Assembly (NCBI GenBank): GCA_013202535.1 | Contig: JABMRP010001408.1 | Location: 1 to 5,047 of the forward strand | Length of the DNA stretch: 5,047 bases | Source of the DNA: Planctomycetota bacterium | GTDB taxonomy: Bacteria; Planctomycetota; Planctomycetia; Pirellulales; Thermoguttaceae | Direction: 5' to 3' | Shown here: piece after piece, positions 1 through 5,047 of the stretch | Position numbering within the stretch: the first letter of the stretch is position 1 | Layout: each line of letters opens with the position of its first letter | Position numbers and translations under genes: made by a program | The notes under the pieces: generated by a model | The model's database searches: none | Seen by the model: the letters and a program-made list of their open reading frames with translations, nothing else | Told to the model about the DNA's origin: nothing

Positions 1-989
1 GCCGGGTTGCACTGCCAGAAGAAGTGGTACTGGCCGTCGTAATAGCACATCCCGTTCGGGTCGTTGTTCCAACCGCGCATCTGGCTCATGTGGAACTGGG
101 GACGCAGCGCTTCGTCGTAGAGCGGCATGAGATGACGGATTTCGTCGCTCGACTCGAACATTTCGCAGATTTCCGGTGCCGCTTTGGCGACAACCTTCGC
201 GGTCTTGCCGACGTATTCCGACATGTCGAGATAGGTCCACCAGTCGATGGAATCCGCGTTTGGTGGGAAATCACAGTCGAGATTATGCACGAGCTGGTCG
301 CCCACGACGATCGTCATCCGCCCGCGTTGTCCCTTGTTCGAGACGGGGAAGATGATGTACTTGCCGGTGATTTTGATCTCTTGGGCGTTTTCCATGTGAG
401 GAGTGCCTCCGCCACGCTTTGGCGGCGCGGTGAACGCCTTTTTCTTCGCTTGCGTGTTGCTCTGCGAGATTTGATCGACGTTGACGTGTCCCCAACCGTT
501 GGACGCGTCGTCGACGATCTGGAGGACGGCTTTCTTGCCTTTGTACTGCTTGACGTCCCAATTTTCCCAGTTGAGGAACTCGCTGCCGCCCGATTGAGCG
601 TTGGGGCCCGTGGCGGAGAGAACGATTTTGCCGTCGACCAGCAGATTCATGCAGGTCTTGCCCTTGTGCGCGCCGCCACCGATGAGGAACGTGATGTAGT
701 CCCGCTCGATGGTGAACTCCGGCGAGGTGAGCTTGCCCGTCGGCGGGTCGCCGCCGAGGAACGAGTTGACGAGTCCCTTGCCTTCAAAACCGGTAACCTG
801 CATCTGGCCACCGAGCGTGCCCTTGGCCGGGGCCTTGCCAAACGCCTCGCCTTCGGCTTTCCAGTCGCCGTAGTTGGCGGCCTCGAAGTCGCTGATCAGG
901 ATGTCGTCTTCGGCCACCGCCGGCGCCGGCGTTGCCAGTGCGGCAAGCGCAAACGAAAGGCCGGTCACGACAAGCAGAAGTTTCTTCAT
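1..989 (-). CDS. Secreted GH32 fructan hydrolase (levanase/invertase class), N-terminal 329 residues, C-terminus outside window
   Basis: The frame is open from an ATG at 989 to the window edge. AAGGAG at 1001-996 lies 6 nt before the ATG, which fixes the start. Residues 1-26 form a signal peptide (MKK, hydrophobic core, AVA|ED cleavage), so the enzyme is exported. Residues about 30-175 form a beta-rich module with many Gly and Trp, including the phrases FLIGGG, NLLVDGK and GWGHVNVD. A Lys/Pro/Gly linker covers about 176-197. A second beta module at about 200-270 resembles the domain found before GH32 in planctomycetes and Bacteroidetes (DUF4980-like, from memory). The GH32 propeller begins near 290 with RPQFH and the motif WNNDPNG at 307-313; Asp310 is the expected catalytic nucleophile. 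The family hydrolyses beta-fructosidic bonds in levan, inulin or sucrose with retention. The acid/base Glu and the C-terminal beta-sandwich are off the window. The residue before NDPNG is Asn rather than the common Met, Leu or Ile. The family call is firm; substrate and endo/exo mode are unknown. Confidence 0.92.
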   Translation of the reverse strand, partial: MKKLLLVVTGLSFALAALATPAPAVAEDDILISDFEAANYGDWKAEGEAFGKAPAKGTLGGQMQVTGFEGKGLVNSFLGGDPPTGKLTSPEFTIERDYITFLIGGGAHKGKTCMNLLVDGKIVLSATGPNAQSGGSEFLNWENWDVKQYKGKKAVLQIVDDASNGWGHVNVDQISQSNTQAKKKAFTAPPKRGGGTPHMENAQEIKITGKYIIFPVSNKGQRGRMTIVVGDQLVHNLDCDFPPNADSIDWWTYLDMSEYVGKTAKVVAKAAPEICEMFESSDEIRHLMPLYDEALRPQFHMSQMRGWNNDPNGMCYYDGQYHFFWQCNP

Positions 990-1015
990 GGGGTTCTCCT
1001 TCTAATGCGGATTAC

Positions 1016-1052
1016 ATTTCCCATTTGGGTCCAGCCTGGGAAATTTCCAGGC
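1016..1052. promoter_or_regulatory. Clustered inverted repeats in the GH32 leader, possible operator or leader hairpin
   Basis: ATTTCCCA at 1016-1023 is matched by its reverse complement TGGGAAAT at 1037-1044 (8-bp perfect arms, 13-nt loop). Overlapping it is the near-palindrome GCCTGGGAAATTTCCAGGC at 1034-1052 (GCCTGG/CCAGGC arms around AAATTT with one extra G). Three ATTTCC-type half-sites therefore lie 27-63 nt before the GH32 ATG and just downstream of a candidate promoter. They could bind a sugar-responsive repressor or form alternative hairpins in the mRNA leader. The repeats are seen directly; the function is inferred. Confidence 0.4.
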
Positions 1053-1066
1053 CCCGAATGTGGGCC

Positions 1067-1095
1067 ATTCTAGCATCTCGCCCGCGCGCGGTCCA
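1067..1095 (-). promoter_or_regulatory. Candidate sigma70-type promoter for the GH32 gene
   Basis: Read on the minus strand, TGGACC (1095-1090) and TAGAAT (1072-1067) are separated by 17 nt. They match TTGACA at 4/6 and TATAAT at 5/6. Transcription would start near 1060 and give a leader of about 70 nt containing the inverted repeats at 1016-1052. A short inverted repeat, GAATG/CATTC, at 1056-1070 overlaps the -10 box. Planctomycete promoter rules are poorly known, so this is tentative. Confidence 0.35.
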
Positions 1096-1128
1096 GGAAG
1101 GGTGACGGCGGCGGGTTCATCGGGAGTG

Positions 1129-1178
1129 AAAAAAGTGACATTCTACTTATTTGAGGAAGACTAGAATGTCCCCTTTTC
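1129..1178 (-). repeat. REP-like palindrome acting as probable intrinsic terminator of the lipoprotein gene
   Basis: On the minus strand, GACATTCTA and TAGAATGTC (plus-strand positions 1162-1170 and 1137-1145) form a 9-bp perfect stem around a 16-nt loop. AAAA stands on the 5' side and TTTTTT (1134-1129) follows. The element begins 10 nt after the stop codon at 1189, so it has the placement and U-tract of a Rho-independent terminator. Its 5' arm (GAAAAGGGGACATTCTAGTC) is 16/20 identical to the arm of the palindrome at 2046-2077. This suggests a dispersed REP-type family rather than a one-off terminator. Similar ggggacattcta-type repeats are known to me from genomes with REP-associated transposases, but that link is from memory. 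Confidence 0.6.
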
Positions 1179-1188
1179 TCGCCCGCGT

Positions 1189-1920
1189 TCAAGATACCCA
1201 CAAGCGTACCGCAAACGCTATTCTCCATTTTCCATCCTCCTTGGCAAGCAGCAGGATCCTTCCCTCGGCGTGGAGGTCGCCCCTGTAACAGCTTACGAAG
1301 ACTGCCGCCGCATTTCCCGAGGAGTCGATCCCCGGCCGCGACACGCACAGCAGTCCGTTGGCGCCCGGGAAAGCTGAATAGAACGGCTTCCACGATTCGG
1401 TCGAACTCATGGACCAGTCGCTGCTGTGCGTGAAGGAGAATTTGTAGCACTCCGCCAGTATCGGGTCGATCTTCTCTCGCGAGACCAATTGATATGACAA
1501 ACCCTCGTCCAAACGGTCGCTCAAACGGGCGGATTGCTTGTTCTTCTCCAGCAGATCGTCAATGGCCCCGTTCTCGGACTCGCTATACTCTTCTCGGCGC
1601 AAGCCTTCAAACCACTCTTCGGTCAAGTCCGACTCGACCAGCTCCGGGTCCATGGTATCTTCCTCAAGCACGGACAACCCTTCTTGCTCGTCGCCGGGAA
1701 CATAGTCGGCCAGTGCCGCGCTCAGAATCAGATACTCCTCGGACGTGAGACCGGACTCGTCCGTTTCCTCCTTCGCCTCAACCGCCTCGACGCCCGCCGG
1801 ATCCTCGGTCGATCCATCGCCGCCGGGTGCATCCGTGACCGGCATGCTCTCGCTGTCACCACATCCGGCGGCGGCCAGAATAGTCAGCCAACTCAGCAAG
1901 GCGAACGTACGATGCGCCAT
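1189..1920 (-). CDS. Predicted lipoprotein with uncharacterised C-terminal domain (243 aa)
   Basis: A strong Shine-Dalgarno, GAGGAGG at 1935-1929, lies 8 nt before the ATG at 1920. The N-terminus has a short signal sequence ending in LAAAGC, giving a candidate lipidated Cys20. The lipobox is imperfect, with Ala where Leu is usual at -3. Residues about 21-57 are a low-complexity acidic tether rich in Asp, Glu, Gly, Ser and Thr. Residues about 58-145 look helical and charged (EEYLILSAAL onward). The C-terminal part from W177 (WKPFY, FPGANG, SRPG, then FVSCYRG, GKWRIA and a final LWVS) has alternating beta strands. It resembles a domain I recall in many uncharacterised Bacteroidetes and other proteins, with the phrases FW..FY..YP.S.G, SR.GF, GKW and a terminal W[IV]S. 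No enzymatic motif is visible. It is probably anchored to a membrane facing the periplasm. It is transcribed alone, with palindromic elements on both sides. No function is assigned. Confidence 0.85.
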   Translation of the reverse strand: MAHRTFALLSWLTILAAAGCGDSESMPVTDAPGGDGSTEDPAGVEAVEAKEETDESGLTSEEYLILSAALADYVPGDEQEGLSVLEEDTMDPELVESDLTEEWFEGLRREEYSESENGAIDDLLEKNKQSARLSDRLDEGLSYQLVSREKIDPILAECYKFSFTHSSDWSMSSTESWKPFYSAFPGANGLLCVSRPGIDSSGNAAAVFVSCYRGDLHAEGRILLLAKEDGKWRIAFAVRLWVS

Positions 1921-2045
1921 GATTCGTGCCTCCTCATGCCAACTGATAGCGATTTCAATCCTGCAGCGCTGCCAACTTTACCATGGATGGGGCTCGTGTT
2001 CCACTGACCGGCCGGGATGTCAAGCCCATTTCGTGTCGTGAGGGC
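1921..2045. other. Intergenic stretch upstream of the lipoprotein gene
   Basis: No convincing gene. It holds the lipoprotein Shine-Dalgarno (1935-1929), a perfect 10-bp palindrome GCAGCGCTGC at 1963-1972, and a direct repeat of TGCCAACT at 1937-1944 and 1970-1977 (33-bp period). The minus strand carries a perfect TTGACA at 2023-2018 but no acceptable -10 box at 16-18 nt. The lipoprotein promoter must lie here or read through from upstream. Confidence 0.5.
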
Positions 2046-2077
2046 GAAAAGGTTCCCGACCCGAATGGCACCTTTTC
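2046..2077 (-). repeat. REP-like palindrome behind the nucleotidyltransferase gene, possible terminator
   Basis: GAAAAGGT (2046-2053) and ACCTTTTC (2070-2077) are perfect 8-bp inverted arms. After one mismatch (T/C) they extend by CC/GG, leaving a 10-nt loop. The element starts 13 nt after the stop codon at 2091. On the minus strand the stem ends in TTTTC. It could terminate transcription in either direction. Its minus-strand 5' arm, GAAAAGGTGCCATTCGGGTC, matches that of the element at 1129-1178 at 16 of 20 positions. Confidence 0.55.
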
Positions 2078-2090
2078 TGGCCCGGTATGC

Positions 2091-2675
2091 TCACTGTTGC
2101 GATTCGCGCCACGCGCGCTCGAGCAAATCCGCTACCTTGAGTTCGCCCGCCCATTGCTTGAGATACTCGCGGTCGAGGGCCTCGTGTTGGGTTTTGATCA
2201 CCCCCGTCAGGTCGTTCCATTGTCTTTCGGAGACCTCGTCGCCAAGGCGATACCACTCGAGTTTGGCAAGCACCGTATCTTCCGCCGAGGCAATGAAGAC
2301 CGTTTGCGAGGGAACGTCGGGGTCGAGCGGAATCTGCTCGGGACGCTGCATCGCCAGGCGATCGTAGGGCCGATCCTTGACCACGAACACATCGACCTTG
2401 AAGCTCGTTGCGAGATGAATGGCGTTGAACGAAGCCCTGCGCTGCACGGCGTCCCGAACCGCCGGCTCGTGAATATAGTACTCGGAGCACAACTCCGCCA
2501 CGAGCGGCGAAACCTGACCGAGCGTGAGATCGGCCACGAGGTCGGCATCGAGCGTGCTGCGCGGAACGCCGTGCGCCGAGCTGGCGAGAGAACCGCCCAC
2601 GTAGTAGCGAACGCCCAGCCGGGCGAACGCCTCGACGACGGGGATGGTTGCGGCGATGGCTTCTTGCTGGGGCAT
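2091..2675 (-). CDS. Nucleotidyltransferase-fold protein, AbiEii/MNT-like, putative toxin-type partner (194 aa)
   Basis: Residues 26-45 carry the nucleotidyltransferase signature: VGGS at 26-29, then R39, T41, and D43/D45 in the pattern R-S-T-x-D-x-D. A later acidic residue, D95 in KVDVFVV, is placed to be the third metal ligand. Residues 130-142 (SAEDTVLAKLEWY) match the ED..L.KL helix of AbiEii/DUF1814-type proteins. The active-site residues look intact, so it may transfer a nucleotide to a protein, RNA or small-molecule acceptor; the acceptor is unknown. At 194 aa it is shorter than typical AbiEii toxins and nearer to stand-alone minimal enzymes. Its ATG follows the upstream stop by 2 nt (TAG AC ATG), and no clear Shine-Dalgarno precedes it, which points to translational coupling with the 80-aa gene. 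A palindrome lies just behind the stop. The superfamily is fairly sure; a toxin role is inferred from the gene arrangement. It could instead be a housekeeping or resistance-type nucleotidyltransferase. Confidence 0.82.
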   Translation of the reverse strand: MPQQEAIAATIPVVEAFARLGVRYYVGGSLASSAHGVPRSTLDADLVADLTLGQVSPLVAELCSEYYIHEPAVRDAVQRRASFNAIHLATSFKVDVFVVKDRPYDRLAMQRPEQIPLDPDVPSQTVFIASAEDTVLAKLEWYRLGDEVSERQWNDLTGVIKTQHEALDREYLKQWAGELKVADLLERAWRESQQ

Positions 2676-2677
2676 GT

Positions 2678-2920
2678 CTACCGAGCGTTAAGGTATTGGC
2701 GGAGTTCCTCGGCAAGCTCCGGGCCGTAGCTGTTCTCGACCCAGGCCAGATTCACTTCTTGCGTCGTCCAGTCCGGGTGTTGTCGCGCGATCGCTTGCCG
2801 GGACATGCGCACGACGAGGTCGGACAGCCGGCACGCCATGCCAAGTCGTTCCGACGCGGTCTTCGCGCGCAGCAATTCGATTTGGACCCGTTGAGCGTCG
2901 GGATGGGTGTCGGAGAGCAT
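2678..2920 (-). CDS. Small helical protein, putative antitoxin/partner of the nucleotidyltransferase (80 aa)
   Basis: I chose the ATG at 2920 (MLSDTHPDAQ). AAAGGA at 2936-2931 precedes it by 10 nt. A start at 3019 in the same frame would add 33 residues of non-protein-like sequence (MLTAHRSGRISC onward) and lie on the candidate promoter. The protein is predicted mostly helical. Residues 8-27 include QRVQIELLRAKTASERLG and residues 28-47 hold LSDLVVRMSRQAIARQHPDW. Residues 55-77 (EVNLAWVENSYGPELAEELRQYL) end in an YGxELAxxLRxYL pattern. I recall this small family (ELLR..TP.ER....LS......SR.AI...HP.W...E....V...YG.ELA) as a frequent neighbour of nucleotidyltransferase-like genes in several phyla. 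No helix-turn-helix is clear, so DNA binding is not shown. It is the first gene of a two-gene unit, ending 2 nt before the nucleotidyltransferase ATG. The antitoxin role is inferred from order and size. Confidence 0.78.
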   Translation of the reverse strand: MLSDTHPDAQRVQIELLRAKTASERLGMACRLSDLVVRMSRQAIARQHPDWTTQEVNLAWVENSYGPELAEELRQYLNAR

Positions 2921-2990
2921 CGGCCGGGAGTCCTTTATCAATCGACGAAACGACCCGCGATTCTTTGAAACGCATTGGAAGGTGCAGGAA

Positions 2991-3019
2991 ATTCTACCGG
3001 ACCGGTGTGCCGTGAGCAA
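2991..3019 (-). promoter_or_regulatory. Candidate promoter of the two-gene nucleotidyltransferase module
   Basis: On the minus strand, TTGCTC (3019-3014) and TAGAAT (2996-2991) are separated by 17 nt. The -10 matches consensus at 5/6, and the -35 keeps TTG. It would give a leader of about 64 nt before the ATG at 2920. The spacer and -10 edge include ACCGG repeated in tandem (ACCGGACCGGT on the plus strand), which could be a binding site for an autoregulator. The same TAGAAT -10 and 17-nt spacing is proposed for the GH32 gene. Confidence 0.35.
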
Positions 3020-3037
3020 GGTGACTGGGTCGCTTTC

Positions 3038-3066
3038 AAGGAAGCCTTTGGGGGCCCAACTTCCTT
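3038..3066 (-). terminator. Stem-loop downstream of the GH95 gene, candidate terminator
   Basis: AAGGAAG (3038-3044) and CTTCCTT (3060-3066) form 7-bp perfect arms. Inside them TTGGG (3048-3052) pairs with CCCAA (3055-3059), and a 3-nt bulge CCT lies at 3045-3047. It stands about 55 nt after the GH95 stop and before the promoter of the next unit. There is no U-tract after the stem, so it is not a classic intrinsic terminator. It may stabilise the 3' end or work with Rho. Confidence 0.4.
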
Positions 3067-3121
3067 TCGCAATAGTTATGTATGCTCCCCGGAACTCGCA
3101 TTCTCCGGTCGTCTCTTGTGA

Positions 3122-5047
3122 CTACGGCGACCGGGGCGACAGATCATCTGTAAGCACGGCGGTCTGCCCGGCTTCGAGGACGATTTTCGCTGTCTGCTCG
3201 CCGTAGCGAACGGTCGGGTTCTGTCCCGCGATGCTGCGGATGGTGGCTTGCGTCAATTGGCCGTCTTTCCAGACGATGTCGACTTCGTAACCGCCGCGCG
3301 CACGCAGGCCGCGGACCGAACCGGTTGGCCAGGCCGTTGGGAGAGCGGGCAGCAACTCGAGTTGGCCGGTGTGCGATTGCAGGAGCATCTCGGCGACGCC
3401 GGCGGTCCCTCCGAAGTTGCCGTCGATCTGGAACACCCTGCCCGGCCAGCAAGCATTCCACAGGTTGGGAAAGGCGTTTTGCCCCAACAGCCGGTTGTAA
3501 TACCAATAGGCCTGCTTTCCGTCGTGCAGCCGGGCGTGGAAACACGTTTTCCAGGCGTTGCTCCAGCCGACGTCGCCGGCGAATCCGCGCGCGCCCAGCG
3601 AGACCTTGGCGGCTTCGGCCAGTTTCGGGGCACCGGCGGGAGAGATTTGCCTTCCCGGATACAACGCGAACAGATGGGACACGTGGCGATGATTGTCCTT
3701 GGGGTCGTCGCGATCGGCCATCCATTCCTGCAATTGGCCCCATTTGCCGATCTTGGGGACCATCAGCCGTTGGCGCAGGCCGGCCACTTTGTCGCGGTAC
3801 TCCCGGTCAATGTCCAAGGCGTCGGCCGCATCGATGTAATTGGTGAAGATGTCCCAGACGATTTCCTGGTCGTAGGAGCAGCCGTCTTCGGTGGGCCCGT
3901 GCTCGGGCGACCAGCCGTTGGCCACCACGAGCTGGCCGTCGGGAAGCTCCTTCAGTGCATCTTCCCAGAACTGGCAGACCTCCTTCAGGATCGGGTAGGC
4001 CCGGTCCTTGAGGTAGGCTTTGTCTTGGCTAAAGGCGTAATGTTCCCAGAGATGCTGGCAGTACCACGCGCTGCCCGGCTTGTTCCACTTCCAGCCGTGC
4101 CCGCCGAAGATGTTATGGGAAGTCCGCACGGTCCATCCGCGCACATCGCCGAAGTCGCCGGTGGCAAGGGTCGCTTTGCGGCTGGGCTGGCGCAACTGCT
4201 CGATCATCGTGATCAGCGGCTCGTGGCACTCGGCCAGGTTGGTCGATTCGGCCGGCCAGTAGTTCATCTGGATGTTGATATTCGTGTGGTAGTCGCTGTT
4301 CCACGGGGGCTTATTGCTCTGGTTCCAAATACCTTGAAGGTTGGCCGGCAAAGAGCCTTGGCGAGAACTGGCGATCAGCAGATACCGTCCGAACTGGAAG
4401 AACAGACTTTCCAACTCGGGGTCCTTGGCTCCGTCCCGGTAGGCCGCGAGGCGCTCGTCGGTGGGCAAGGCGGCGATTTTCGCCTCCGTTTTTCCCACGT
4501 CGAGGTCGACGCGGTTGAACAGACTCTGGTAGTCTTTGACGTGATCTGTCCGAAGTGCTTCGTACGACTTTTCCGAGGCGAACAGGACGTCCACGATGTT
4601 CTTCTGGCGGAGAAGGCGAGGTTCAAGTTTCTGGTGGCGCCATCCTTTCTCATAATCGGCCACGTAATCCGTGCCGGCGGCCAATAGGATGATCAGGCTG
4701 TCCGCGTCGGAGAAAGCGACGGCGCCGTCGGCAGTTTCGATGCTGCCGCCGGTGTTCTTGACCAGAACCTCTGTTTCGTACTGCAAGGCGTTGCTCAGTT
4801 TTCCGGAAGCGCCAATGTGGTTCTTCTCGCCCGTGGTCGCGGCTCCGTGGGAATCGGTCAGTCGGACCGTGCCGGTGTAGCCGCCGGGTTGGTCGGCGGT
4901 GAGGCGAATGACCAATACCTGACCCGGATAGCTTACGAAGTACTCGCGGCGGTAACGGATCCCGTTGCTCGAGTAAGAAACACCCGCGACCGCTTCCCCG
5001 ATGTCGAGTTCCCGCCGGTAGTCCTTGTACTCGCCATGCCCGGGCAA
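3122..5047 (-). CDS. GH95 alpha-L-fucosidase-type glycoside hydrolase, N-terminus outside window
   Basis: The frame is open from the window edge (5047, first codon TTG, not the true start) to TAG at 3124-3122, giving 641 residues. GH95 proteins are usually near 750-850 aa, so roughly 100-200 N-terminal residues including any signal peptide are missing. Residues 1-110 are the end of the N-terminal beta-sandwich (YRRELDI, SYPGQVLVIRL). A helical linker follows, then the (alpha/alpha)6 barrel with QGIWNQSNKPPWNSDYHTN, NINIQMNYWPAE, HRHVSHLFALYPG, GWSNAWK and FQIDGNFGG; a beta C-terminal domain starts near 560. N256 and N258 match the Asn pair, E382 (SPEHGP) the general acid, and D542 (DGNFG) the catalytic Asp of the family archetype, the inverting Bifidobacterium AfcA 1,2-alpha-L-fucosidase. 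All are intact, so it should be active on alpha-L-fucosides. Some GH95 members cleave alpha-L-galactosides, so the exact substrate is open. It is not co-transcribed in an obvious way with the genes below it. Confidence 0.93.
   Translation of the reverse strand: MPGHGEYKDYRRELDIGEAVAGVSYSSNGIRYRREYFVSYPGQVLVIRLTADQPGGYTGTVRLTDSHGAATTGEKNHIGASGKLSNALQYETEVLVKNTGGSIETADGAVAFSDADSLIILLAAGTDYVADYEKGWRHQKLEPRLLRQKNIVDVLFASEKSYEALRTDHVKDYQSLFNRVDLDVGKTEAKIAALPTDERLAAYRDGAKDPELESLFFQFGRYLLIASSRQGSLPANLQGIWNQSNKPPWNSDYHTNINIQMNYWPAESTNLAECHEPLITMIEQLRQPSRKATLATGDFGDVRGWTVRTSHNIFGGHGWKWNKPGSAWYCQHLWEHYAFSQDKAYLKDRAYPILKEVCQFWEDALKELPDGQLVVANGWSPEHGPTEDGCSYDQEIVWDIFTNYIDAADALDIDREYRDKVAGLRQRLMVPKIGKWGQLQEWMADRDDPKDNHRHVSHLFALYPGRQISPAGAPKLAEAAKVSLGARGFAGDVGWSNAWKTCFHARLHDGKQAYWYYNRLLGQNAFPNLWNACWPGRVFQIDGNFGGTAGVAEMLLQSHTGQLELLPALPTAWPTGSVRGLRARGGYEVDIVWKDGQLTQATIRSIAGQNPTVRYGEQTAKIVLEAGQTAVLTDDLSPRSP

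Noticed and set aside
24..1073. Plus-strand open frame of 349 codons
   Set aside because: It is antisense to the GH32 gene, whose minus-strand product has a signal peptide, a Shine-Dalgarno and the WNNDPNG motif. The plus-strand product shows no recognisable domain; long antisense frames are common in GC-rich DNA.
1995..2023. Promoter for the lipoprotein gene using the perfect TTGACA at 2023-2018
   Set aside because: At spacings of 16-18 nt the -10 candidates (GAACAC, AACACG, ACACGA) do not resemble TATAAT, so a promoter is not supported by sequence alone.
1983..2729. Plus-strand open frame of 248 codons across the nucleotidyltransferase gene
   Set aside because: It runs through the palindrome at 2046-2077 and is antisense to a protein with intact nucleotidyltransferase motifs. 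There is no ribosome-binding site or family resemblance.
2921..3019. N-terminal extension of the 80-aa protein to an ATG at 3019
   Set aside because: The extra 33 residues do not resemble the family, the upstream ATG overlaps the candidate -35 box, and AAAGGA supports the start at 2920.
3248..4687. Plus-strand open frame of 479 codons
   Set aside because: It lies antisense to the GH95 catalytic domain, where all conserved residues are on the minus strand. The hydrophobic Val/Gly/Leu-rich translation is typical of a codon-position shadow.
1..5047. One polysaccharide-utilisation operon covering both glycoside hydrolases
   Set aside because: All genes share a strand, but the GH95 and GH32 genes are separated by two unrelated units with hairpins and intergenic gaps of 170-200 bp. 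No transporter, sulfatase or regulator is present in the window.
1..5047. CRISPR array, tRNA, rRNA or insertion sequence
   Set aside because: I saw no regularly spaced direct repeats, no tRNA-like cloverleaf and no transposase frame; the only repeats are the short palindromes described.

Overview
The window reads as part of a GC-rich planctomycete-type genome, probably the Pirellulales side of the phylum. This is inferred from protein style: a secreted GH32 enzyme with a long N-terminal extension, a GH95 fucosidase, a small lipoprotein and monocistronic carbohydrate genes. There is no rRNA or marker gene to prove it. All five genes are on the minus strand, and both end genes are cut by the window edges.

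In order of transcription (high to low coordinates): (1) 5047-3122, most of a GH95 alpha-L-fucosidase-type glycoside hydrolase, lacking its N-terminus; (2) 3121-2921, an intergenic stretch with a stem-loop behind the GH95 gene and a plausible promoter for the next pair; (3) 2920-2678 and 2675-2091, a tightly coupled pair made of an 80-aa helical protein and a 194-aa nucleotidyltransferase-fold protein related to AbiEii/MNT-like enzymes, arranged like a toxin-antitoxin module; (4) 2090-1921, an intergenic stretch holding a palindromic repeat; (5) 1920-1189, a predicted 243-aa lipoprotein with an uncharacterised C-terminal domain; (6) 1188-990, an intergenic stretch holding a second palindromic repeat that looks like a terminator, then a candidate promoter and clustered inverted repeats; (7) 989-1, the N-terminal 329 residues of a secreted GH32 fructan hydrolase (levanase/invertase class), cut just after its catalytic NDPNG motif.

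The two glycoside hydrolases suggest a bacterium that degrades fucose- and fructose-containing polysaccharides. They are separated by independent units, so they do not form one operon. The least ordinary elements are the two-gene nucleotidyltransferase module and a pair of related palindromes (16 of 20 bases identical in one arm) sitting 10-13 nt behind the stop codons of two unrelated genes.
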